From JANQIV01 sp050117315 (lineage in GTDB: Bacteria > Bacteroidota > Ignavibacteria > Ignavibacteriales > Melioribacteraceae): DNA of 27,601 nucleotides. Below are positions 8,065 to 15,442 of the stretch, piece after piece (position 1 is the first letter of the stretch; each line of letters opens with the position of its first letter). The notes under the pieces were generated by a model that did no database searches, was not told the origin of the DNA, and worked only from the letters and a program-made list of their open reading frames with translations. Location of the stretch: the NCBI GenBank assembly GCA_050117315.1, contig JASFMY010000092.1, positions 1 through 27,601 of the forward strand, read 5' to 3'. The position numbers were made by a program, and so were the translations under genes.

Positions 8065-8985
8065 TCATTTAATATTTTTTTCGTATGACTTAATATACTT
8101 CAATAATTCAATCGAACTTTGCAATTCTTCCCCGGTAATTTCTACAAGCTTATTCACTTTAAATAAATTCATTATTTGAAGCTCTTTAGTTGTTTCATGA
8201 AATTTAGTTGCATTTGTGATAATAATCCGGCGTAATTTATCAGATAAAGATTTTCTTAATAATGTAACGTTTTCTATATAATTATCTGATTCTGCAAGTA
8301 CATAGATTTTCTTTTTAAGCTGAGGATTTAATTCCGCAACTAATTCCAAAACATCTTTCCTTATTATTGCAGCTCTATTTTTATCAAAGAAAACAGAGTA
8401 TATTATTTTTTTTTCATCATCAACAGTAGTTATTTTATCTAATAAATTCCCTCCGGCGTTAACTCCATTTTCATATAGTATTTTCTTTAGCCATAATATC
8501 ATCAAGCTGTTTTTTTCACCGGACGGAATATAAATCTCCAAATCTAAAAAATTTTTGATTGTTTTTATTCCGGAACCGGTATTAATGATAATTAAAAATT
8601 TTGTAAACTTGGATTGGCTTCTCAATCCGGATAGTTTGACTTCATAGTTTTCTATTCCCTTGCCGGTAAAGTATTCATAAACAGGAAGACTAACAATATC
8701 CAGTTTTTGAGAAATGATATCGTTCTCTATTGTTTTGTTACCCTCATAGAGTATAAATTTCATTACTATGTTTACATCTGATTTTTTTTCCAGACTTCCC
8801 GAATAATAGTCCGTCCATATTTTAAATGCTGCTTTGGCATCTCTTTCTTTTATTGTAGCATCCAGGTAGCTTGAAGGAATTCCAATCCATAAAGTATCTT
8901 TCAGGTTATCTGAATTTTGCCCGTAATTTGATACTGTACAAATAAAATAAAATAAAAAAAGAATCTGTAAATCGTAACGTTTCAT
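8065..8985 (-). CDS. PhnD-like periplasmic binding protein, copy 1 (nearest the kinase)
   Basis: The 306-residue protein starts with a signal peptide (about residues 1-22, ending near NYG-Q). It then shows the two-lobe fold pattern of phosphate/phosphonate (PhnD) solute-binding proteins, including the segment VFFDKNRAAII (198-208) and the motif AELNPQL (217-223). That layout is shared at the same positions by the next two upstream genes, so the three arose by tandem duplication; they are now strongly diverged. Apart from one cysteine in the signal peptide there are none. It lies 29 bases after copy 2 and six bases before the histidine kinase. With no permease or ATPase alongside, a sensory rather than transport role is likely, as for AioX- and ArrX-type proteins. 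Confidence 0.85.
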   Translation of the reverse strand: MKRYDLQILFLFYFICTVSNYGQNSDNLKDTLWIGIPSSYLDATIKERDAKAAFKIWTDYYSGSLEKKSDVNIVMKFILYEGNKTIENDIISQKLDIVSLPVYEYFTGKGIENYEVKLSGLRSQSKFTKFLIIINTGSGIKTIKNFLDLEIYIPSGEKNSLMILWLKKILYENGVNAGGNLLDKITTVDDEKKIIYSVFFDKNRAAIIRKDVLELVAELNPQLKKKIYVLAESDNYIENVTLLRKSLSDKLRRIIITNATKFHETTKELQIMNLFKVNKLVEITGEELQSSIELLKYIKSYEKNIK

Positions 8986-9014
8986 AAAATGGATTTAAAA
9001 ATTAAAAATTATTT

Positions 9015-9914
9015 TTAATCATCTTTGTCCGTGAATAAAACCTTAATTGTTTCCAGATCCTCAGGGGATATCCTAAACACTCTGTTGATTTTTAAAACAT
9101 TCAAAAATTGTTTGCCGTATACAGTTTCGTGCATGTGAATACTTTTATTAAAGAATAAGTCCACTTCAGTGTTATATGGTGTTATGCAGGCGACCCCTGT
9201 AACAAACTTCTCCGATTTATATAAAACATCTAAACTATTAAGCAACTGCGGGTTTAATTCACTTATTACACTAAATTGAAAATCTTCTATTATACATGCA
9301 TCTGAATTGCCGAAAAAAACTTTTAATAAAGAACTATGGGGGTCTTCGGAAATTTCAATATTTGAAAAAACTTTATTTGATTTTTTGTTAAAGTTATTTT
9401 CACATAGTCTTTCCAACACCCTAAAAGTTAAACTTATATTCGGGTTATCGTTTGAATATAATTCTATCCTTTTATTTTGTAAATCTTTTATGTTTTTTAT
9501 ACCGCCGCCCTTTTTAACCACCAAGTAGTAGCGTGTAAAAGGCATACTGCTCCTTGAACTTGCAAGAATCGGTTCCAGCTCAATCTTTTCTTTTAACTGT
9601 AAGTACTCGGAAGAAAGAAGAAATATTACATCGAAGGGATCTTTTTTATGTTCCTCAATTATTGCATTCCAATCGGAATAAATACTAATGTTTGACGAAT
9701 AGTCAATTTCTTCGGATTCAATATACTTATCAAGTAATAACCCGAGGGCAAGCCTTGCATCATTGAGATTTATTCCAAAAAAAATGTGTTTTGAAAAAGC
9801 AAATCTAAAATATTTTGTTTCGGTAGAATCTTGCATTGAATAGAGAAGAGAATCTGCTGCTATATTTAATAAAAAAAAGCATGCTAACGTTTTTGTGATT
9901 TTACAATTCAGCAT
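9015..9914 (-). CDS. PhnD-like periplasmic binding protein, copy 2
   Basis: This 299-residue paralogue of its two neighbours has a probable signal peptide at residues 1-20 (LACFFLLNIAADS). Shared landmarks are FRFAFSKHIFFGINLNDARLAL (36-57, where the family keeps an N-terminal ligand-lobe strand and helix), VFFGNSDACII (199-209) and SELNPQL (218-224). Unlike copy 1, the mature domain has cysteines (171, 207 and one in VACITP). Cys207 lies in the same place as the DAC cysteine of copy 3. The ligand cannot be deduced; phosphate, phosphonate and arsenic oxyanions are family possibilities. It is spaced 54 bases from copy 3. Confidence 0.84.
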   Translation of the reverse strand: MLNCKITKTLACFFLLNIAADSLLYSMQDSTETKYFRFAFSKHIFFGINLNDARLALGLLLDKYIESEEIDYSSNISIYSDWNAIIEEHKKDPFDVIFLLSSEYLQLKEKIELEPILASSRSSMPFTRYYLVVKKGGGIKNIKDLQNKRIELYSNDNPNISLTFRVLERLCENNFNKKSNKVFSNIEISEDPHSSLLKVFFGNSDACIIEDFQFSVISELNPQLLNSLDVLYKSEKFVTGVACITPYNTEVDLFFNKSIHMHETVYGKQFLNVLKINRVFRISPEDLETIKVLFTDKDD

Positions 9915-9968
9915 ACAAAATAATTTTTTTTTTGAAATATTTTATGTTCTTTGTTCTGCTGACAAAGA

Positions 9969-10904
9969 TTACTGCTTGCCAATTTTATATATCCTTTTTA
10001 ATTCATTGTTTTCTTTTATAAGCTTCCCCATATTCTTTAAATACTCTTCACGGAAAGGTATTAGTTTATCAACCCTGAATAAAGATAGTAATTGGTTTCC
10101 TTGTTTTGTTTTATGCAATGTTAAAAAAGCGTTTAAAATTTTTTCATTTAATTCCTTGTCTCTGTCACTTGTAAAACAAAATACTGCAACAACGTATTCG
10201 CCGGACTCCTCTATAATTTTAAGATTATTACCGACCTGCGGGTTTAATTCAGACTGAATATCAAACATGCCTTGGGTGACTATACATGCATCGTATTTAT
10301 TAAAAAAAACGGGCAATATTACATCTGAAACATTCGAAGCAACTTTTATTTCCGAAAAGAAAGAACCGCTTGTTTGCCCAAACTTTTTTAATAATAGATT
10401 ATCGATCCATAATAGAGGATAAATATTCTTGTACTTTGAATTAGCAAAGACTGTTATTCTTTTGTTTTTTAATTTTTCTAAATCTTCCGATTCCCCATTA
10501 TTATTCGCCAGCAAAACAAATTTTGATAGAGTTTTATTAAAGAAAACAGGTACGCAAAACGGAAATAGTTGTATTTCGTTTTTAAGCACATAATAGTCAG
10601 GAGATGTTAATGCAATTAAATCTATATCGTCTTTTTTTATTATTCTTTTTAACGATTCCAAATTATCAAAGACAGTTACTTTCGGAGAGTAATCTAAATT
10701 TGGAATTTCAAGGACTTTGAGTGCTATTAGTTTTACAGCAGCCTTGCCATCCTGTACGGACATATTAAAAAAAGTTCTTTTAGAAAATCCAATATTGTAT
10801 GATCTACCGGATTTTTTTGATTGATGGTTACGGCCTGGAGGCGGGGTATATAGTAGTACCCCTAAAAGTAATGCAACTGATAATATTTGGGGGGGGGATT
10901 TCAT
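9969..10904 (-). CDS. PhnD-like periplasmic binding protein, copy 3 (next to TolC-like gene)
   Basis: This 311-residue paralogue contains IGFSKRTFFNMSVQDGKAAV (38-57), VFFNKYDACIV (199-209) and SELNPQV (218-224), aligned with copies 1 and 2. The N-terminus (MKSPPQILSVALLLGVLLY) is a usable signal sequence but is encoded across a run of nine C residues (+ strand G9 at 10869-10877) in codons 3-6. Any change in that run would shift the frame directly after the start, so expression may vary by slippage. It follows the TolC-like gene by 35 bases. The C-terminus carries a lysine-rich helix. Confidence 0.83.
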   Translation of the reverse strand: MKSPPQILSVALLLGVLLYTPPPGRNHQSKKSGRSYNIGFSKRTFFNMSVQDGKAAVKLIALKVLEIPNLDYSPKVTVFDNLESLKRIIKKDDIDLIALTSPDYYVLKNEIQLFPFCVPVFFNKTLSKFVLLANNNGESEDLEKLKNKRITVFANSKYKNIYPLLWIDNLLLKKFGQTSGSFFSEIKVASNVSDVILPVFFNKYDACIVTQGMFDIQSELNPQVGNNLKIIEESGEYVVAVFCFTSDRDKELNEKILNAFLTLHKTKQGNQLLSLFRVDKLIPFREEYLKNMGKLIKENNELKRIYKIGKQ

Positions 10905-10939
10905 TTTAGTTATTTATGTCTTATTTGAATATTGTTTAT

Positions 10940-12346
10940 TCAGTTTACAAGATTTCTTCCCAATACTTTTTCCATCTCGGCGGTTAAATCTGCCTTTTCA
11001 AAAAGTGTAATTTGATACTGCGCTTTCATTATTGATTCCATTATTTGAGCAGTAATGAACTCCTGTATATCTACCAGATTATTTTTGTAAGCCCTTTCGG
11101 TTAATTCTCTATTTTGAACAGCAAACTCCATTGCACCCGCTGTTGAGCTTTGTCTTTCCTCTGCACCTTTTAATTTATAATACAATTTGTGGATATTTAA
11201 TGAAATTCCGTTTCCCAGCAGAAGCTTTTGGGCATTTAATTGTTTTAATCCCGCCTCGGCTTCGTCAACTTTATTCGTAGTTTTAAATCCGTTAAACAAA
11301 CTCATATTAACTCCCAACCCGATCATCCACCTATTTTTCATAGCTTCGGAAACTATACCGTAATCATGTGAATTGATAATATTTGTGTATTTACCCAACA
11401 AAGCTATATTAGGGAAATATTCACTTTGTGCCTCTTTAATCTTAGATTCAAATACTTTTAGTCCGTGGTCAACTTCCCGGATTGAAGGATTATTTTGATA
11501 TGCCGCTTTTATTAAATCATTAAGCTCCCGGTTAATAGGAGTAAAGGGCAGCTCATCTTCAGCTATTGAAATTGATTCTTCCCAGCTAAGACCTACTGTA
11601 AATTTCAGTGCTTCTTTTGAGATATTATAATTTTCTTTCAGCCTTGAAACTATTGATTTAGCGCTTTCCACCGCCATGCTGTTTTTCAGAAAATCAATTT
11701 TAGTAATACTTCCTGATCCGTTCAGGTAAAGGTTTTCCGTTAATTCCAGTGTTACTTTTAATCTTTCAAGTGCTTCTTCTCCAATATTCAACAATTTATT
11801 GGTAAGCAGAACCGTGTAGTACATTTTTTTTGTTTCGTAAATTATATCAAGTTCCGACTTTCTTTTTCTGCTGTGCATCATATCAAGGTTACTTTTGGCC
11901 TGGTCTATTAACGAAGAAATTTTACCGCCGGTAAAAACAGGATACATTAAGTCTATATCCGTTTGAAGGCTTTTGTTATCCCTTAAAACAAATTTTTGTG
12001 CCGGCACATTTACAGGTAATGAAGGAATGCTTATAGGGCCAACCGATATATCATTAAATTCCAATGTGAATGGAGTGTTAATATTTACAGGGTCTTCGTC
12101 AAGTACGGTAGCTACGGACGAAAGACCGAGTGAAGGCCAATTACCTGACCTTGCCTGGTTTAATTTTGCCGATGCAATCTCAACATCGTAGTGCGAAATT
12201 GCAACCTGCTTATTATTTTCCAGGGCGATATTAATGCAGTCGTCTAAAGAAAGATTTATGTAGCCTTTAGAAAATTCCTGCCCCATAGTAAAAGTATATG
12301 CGAAAAATAAAAAGGCTATTACTGGTTTACGAAGGTATAAGATCAT
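10940..12346 (-). CDS. TolC-family outer-membrane efflux protein
   Basis: The 468-residue protein has a signal peptide at about residues 1-22 (ending near TMG-Q), followed by two outer-membrane-factor repeats. The start of the first repeat, LSLDDCINIALENNKQV, is typical, as are the paired long alpha-helical segments (for example DVEIASAKLNQARSGNWPSL) and the second-repeat segment with YFPNIALLGKYTN. The length fits TolC/CusC relatives. It is the first gene of the unit that continues into three PhnD-like proteins and a histidine kinase. No membrane-fusion protein or RND/ABC pump is encoded nearby, so any inner-membrane partner must be elsewhere, or the protein is used in another way. Confidence 0.92.
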   Translation of the reverse strand: MILYLRKPVIAFLFFAYTFTMGQEFSKGYINLSLDDCINIALENNKQVAISHYDVEIASAKLNQARSGNWPSLGLSSVATVLDEDPVNINTPFTLEFNDISVGPISIPSLPVNVPAQKFVLRDNKSLQTDIDLMYPVFTGGKISSLIDQAKSNLDMMHSRKRKSELDIIYETKKMYYTVLLTNKLLNIGEEALERLKVTLELTENLYLNGSGSITKIDFLKNSMAVESAKSIVSRLKENYNISKEALKFTVGLSWEESISIAEDELPFTPINRELNDLIKAAYQNNPSIREVDHGLKVFESKIKEAQSEYFPNIALLGKYTNIINSHDYGIVSEAMKNRWMIGLGVNMSLFNGFKTTNKVDEAEAGLKQLNAQKLLLGNGISLNIHKLYYKLKGAEERQSSTAGAMEFAVQNRELTERAYKNNLVDIQEFITAQIMESIMKAQYQITLFEKADLTAEMEKVLGRNLVN

Positions 12347-12373
12347 TTTTGGCCTCTATATTTTTTAGAAAGA

Positions 12374-12391
12374 AGCATTTTATAAAATGCT
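12374..12391. promoter_or_regulatory. 18-bp perfect palindrome upstream of the TolC-PhnD-kinase unit (candidate operator)
   Basis: AGCATTTTATAAAATGCT is a perfect dyad ending 27 bases before the ATG at 12346. It contains TATAAA, which could double as a -10 box with a weak TTAAGA about 17 bases upstream on the minus strand, so a repressor bound here could block transcription. It could equally be a small RNA hairpin in the 5' leader. It has no U tract, so it is not a standard terminator. Confidence 0.5.
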
Positions 12392-12568
12392 GCGCAACTA
12401 CTCTTAAATTATTAGAGATGCAACTAAATGGCTATTTGCTTTTTTAGCTCAATAAAATAAATTTACTTAAAAAGGAAGCGAAACCTAAAATTAATGCGAT
12501 GAACTTACCATTTTTGACGATGACTAATACCTCTCATAAAATGAGCTGACATATATGGTATTCTGTTT
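12392..12568. other. Spacer between the TIGR04283 remnant and the TolC operon
   Basis: AT-rich, with no coding sequence. On the minus strand it must hold the promoter of the TolC unit. A TTGCAT lies near 12419, but no convincing -10 box is paired with it. No intrinsic terminator with a U run follows the dnaG-GH13-GT2 group here. Confidence 0.4.
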
Positions 12569-13174
12569 CTAGTTATCGAAATATTTAGCATATATTTTTT
12601 CAGGGTCTACTCCCATTAGATATCGTACCAAATACTATCCGTTAAGCAGTTGTGTTCTGATTATTCCTTTTTTCTCAAATCTTCTTGACGAGGTTATAGC
12701 AGAGGCAGGTAGTTTGTGTATCATGGTTCTCTTTCTTGCTTTTCTTAAAAACTCTACGTCTTCCATAATGCTGTAATCGGGAAACTTATTGAGTGACTTG
12801 AAGAAGTCTTTTCTTGTTATAATTACCTGGTCGCCAAAACATGTAAAAACTGAATCAAACTTTAATGAAAATGTAGCTATTTCTGCGTTTCCGAGAATAA
12901 ACGCTTTTTTAATTAAAAATTAAGCATTTGAGGGAAGAATTGTAATTTCACCGACAGCTTTTTCTGCACCTAGATTTAACTGTTTTCCTCTTCCCCGGAC
13001 ACCTTTATAAACTTTTACTTTATATGTTCTTGCAAGTACAACGGATTTATCATTGCTGCCGCCGTCAACCACAATTATTTCTTTTGCTTCATCGAAAGTA
13101 TTTAGATTCTGAAATAGTTTGGGGAGGTTTTTCTCTTCGTTTAAGACCGGTATTATAATTGAATATCTTATCAT
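12569..13174 (-). pseudogene. TIGR04283-type GT2 arsenosugar glycosyltransferase, inactivated by in-frame stops
   Basis: A single reading frame runs through the whole length. It starts YSIIIPVLNEEKNLPKLFQN, continues EIIVVDGGSNDKS and GVRGRGKQLNLGAEKAVGEI, then after a TAA (near 12919) LIKKAF and ATFSLKFDS, then FGDQVIITRKDFF, MEDVEFLRKARK and SSRRFEKKGIIRTQLLNG. After a TAG (12637-12635, where the family usually has a Trp-type residue) it ends RYLMGVDPEKIYAKYF. Two in-frame deletions are inferred: the FLHAD-type metal-binding segment after GEIT, and about 20 residues before FGDQ. TIGR04283 enzymes occur with arsS and DUF2064 genes in arsenosugar clusters. It follows the intact GT2 gene by 84 bases. 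Confidence 0.85.
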
Positions 13175-13258
13175 AATTTAACTTATAATAAATCGTTTTG
13201 GGGTAACAGAATTACGAATAAACAATTTTTGAAGGTGATTTGTTCTATGAATATAGAA

Positions 13259-13945
13259 TTATTTCTTAAATGCGTATTTAAAAATTGTGCTTAGTATGAT
13301 AATGCTTGCCATTACAGTTCCCTTAATTGCCCCCGTAACTTTGCTTTTGCCGATTCTTTTCCTATAGCTGACAGGTATTTCTATTATTTTATATTTTTCT
13401 CTTGCTGCTTTTATCTGCATTTCAACTGTCCAACCGTACCACTTATCCTGCATATTTAAACTCTTTAGTTTTCCGGCTTTTATGACACGGAAGGGATCTA
13501 GATCTGTGTATTTAAAATTCCAGAACAGCTTTATTAAAAAACTTGCTACAATACTTCCAACCCTGGATTGAAAGGGAAGTGATCCGGCTTCTCTTTTCCC
13601 AATAACCCTGCTGCCGAGTACAAAATCGTAACCTTCATCAATAACCAAATCAAGCATTGGAATTATTTCTTCAGGATAATCGCTATAGTCCCCATCAACA
13701 AAACCGATGATATCAAAATTATTCTTGTTGCAGTATTCTATCCCGGTTAAACATGCTGCACCATATCCTTGAAAAGTTTCGTTCAGCACTGTGGCTCTTG
13801 CATTTTCCGCTTCTTTGACGGTATTGTCGGTTGAATTGTTGTTGACAACTATTACTTCGTCAACTTTTTCTTTGGGAATGTCGTTTATAACTTTGGCTAT
13901 TGATTTTTCTTCGTTATATGCCGGTATTATTACTGCAACTTTCAT
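13259..13945 (-). CDS. GT2-family glycosyltransferase (dolichol-phosphate-mannose-synthase-like)
   Basis: The 228-residue protein is complete. It begins MKVAVIIPAYNEEKSIAKV, has the VVNNNSTDNT nucleotide-binding segment (33-42) and the metal-binding DGD at residues 84-86 (GFVDGDYSDYP). The acceptor-side region with GSR and SLPFQSRVGS follows, and a hydrophobic segment near the C-terminus (about 205-226) may dip into the membrane. It resembles polyprenyl-phosphate sugar transferases. It starts 11 bases after the GH13 gene and precedes the TIGR04283 remnant, so it may have belonged functionally to either. Its intact state while its neighbour is dead argues for a separate role. The sugar donor cannot be told. 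Confidence 0.9.
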   Translation of the reverse strand: MKVAVIIPAYNEEKSIAKVINDIPKEKVDEVIVVNNNSTDNTVKEAENARATVLNETFQGYGAACLTGIEYCNKNNFDIIGFVDGDYSDYPEEIIPMLDLVIDEGYDFVLGSRVIGKREAGSLPFQSRVGSIVASFLIKLFWNFKYTDLDPFRVIKAGKLKSLNMQDKWYGWTVEMQIKAAREKYKIIEIPVSYRKRIGKSKVTGAIKGTVMASIIILSTIFKYAFKK

Positions 13946-13956
13946 GGAGCTTTATT

Positions 13957-15435
13957 TTAGTAAGCGAATATATGGCACCTGTAGTTCTTTAATTCTATAT
14001 ATAATCCTTTGGTGTTTATTTCATTAGTTGATCTGGGATAATTTTCATCGTTTAATTCGTCATACAGATTGATTTTTTCAGGGAACCCTTTTAGTTCAAA
14101 TTTTATTCTGCACATTGAGAGGGTCCCGGAATAATTTACAACGACCAGCCTGTTCTCATTTTCATAACTCCATTTCCAGCATAGAATATTGATATAACTA
14201 TCGTTGTTATCGGAAGCAGGTAGCGGCTCAATTAACTGCCACTCCCCTTTCTTAAAGATATCTCTGTTAGCAATTCTAAGCAGTCTATTATAAAAGGACT
14301 GAACATATCCGTTGGTTTTTTCATTGGGTTCACTTCCGAGTTGAACAGGCAGTCGTATTTTTTTTCCTTCAAACTGACCGTCACAATAAAAGCGCATTCC
14401 CTTTACCGTACTAATAATAACCGCGGCTGCGAGAGATTTTTCAACTCCTAATTTTGCAACGGCTCTTTCTTCATCGTGATTTTCAATAAACCTGATGGAT
14501 TTTTCTTGATATTCTTCAGCCGCTTGAAAGTGATCGTTTATATCCGGTACCGGGCCGGATTTTAATCTGTCGGTGAGCTTTTTATCATAAGTAAAATCAA
14601 AACCCTGCTGCTGTAATTCCCACTCCAGGCCCCAGTAAGCTTCTGCGAGAAATATAAATTGGGGGCAAACATTTTTTAGTATTTCAATTGCTGTCTTCCA
14701 AAATTCATCTTTTATTATTCCGGCGCTGTTCTGTTCCGCTACATTGCCCCACGTATTCCTAAAAACATTATTTAGTGAAAGCATTGCCATGTCGCATCTT
14801 ACACCATCACAAAATTTTGTTAAGTTTATCAACATTTTTATCATAAACTCGCGGGCCGGAATGCTAAAATAGTTTACTTGGATTGTATCCTGCCATGCAG
14901 GGAAAAACGGATCTCTGCCGTGTGCAAAATAGTTTTCAACATTTTCATCAGGCTTAAAGTATGTATGGTTGTCCTCTTCAAACCTTTCCCTATTTACTTT
15001 TAAAAACAGGTCCGGCTTGGTTTTAACCAGGGAGCTTTCAGCGCTGAAGTGATTGGGCACAAAGTCCAATATCAGTTTGACATTCCTTTTGTTTAGTTCC
15101 TTCCTAAGCCGGTGAATACTCTTTAAACTGCCTACCCTGGGGTTTACATCGTAAATATCAATCGAATAAGGTGACCCGATTACATCTTCTTTTTTCCAGT
15201 CCCTTAAGGCTTTAGAGTAGCTTTTTACAAGACCTTCTTCAAAGCAGTATTTTTCTATTGCTGTTTGATTTGTTTTCCAAACACCCATCAGCCATACATA
15301 ATCAATTCCTTTTTCCCTTAACTCATCCCAATAAGTTAAGGGTACATCATCCAGTGTTGCTTTTTTGTTTTCCGAGTTAAACCTGTTTAACCATACTCTT
15401 GTGTTTATCTCATAAATGCTTGGATTAAATTTCAT
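13957..15435 (-). CDS. GH13 alpha-amylase-family glycoside hydrolase
   Basis: The 492-residue cytoplasmic protein (no signal peptide) has the (beta/alpha)8 barrel of GH13. The four conserved regions are present: I, DFVPNH (124-129); II, GVRCDMAML with R213 and nucleophile D215; III, FLAEAYWG with acid/base E265; IV, ENHDEER with H320 and D321. A C-terminal beta domain covers about 395-492. It opens with SIYEINTRVWL, seen in intracellular alpha-amylase or trehalose/maltosyl-type members that act on glycogen or maltodextrin. Subfamily and linkage specificity are not decidable here. It follows dnaG by seven bases, an unusual pairing with a replication gene. Confidence 0.93.
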   Translation of the reverse strand: MKFNPSIYEINTRVWLNRFNSENKKATLDDVPLTYWDELREKGIDYVWLMGVWKTNQTAIEKYCFEEGLVKSYSKALRDWKKEDVIGSPYSIDIYDVNPRVGSLKSIHRLRKELNKRNVKLILDFVPNHFSAESSLVKTKPDLFLKVNRERFEEDNHTYFKPDENVENYFAHGRDPFFPAWQDTIQVNYFSIPAREFMIKMLINLTKFCDGVRCDMAMLSLNNVFRNTWGNVAEQNSAGIIKDEFWKTAIEILKNVCPQFIFLAEAYWGLEWELQQQGFDFTYDKKLTDRLKSGPVPDINDHFQAAEEYQEKSIRFIENHDEERAVAKLGVEKSLAAAVIISTVKGMRFYCDGQFEGKKIRLPVQLGSEPNEKTNGYVQSFYNRLLRIANRDIFKKGEWQLIEPLPASDNNDSYINILCWKWSYENENRLVVVNYSGTLSMCRIKFELKGFPEKINLYDELNDENYPRSTNEINTKGLYIELKNYRCHIFAY

Positions 15436-15442
15436 AGTATTC

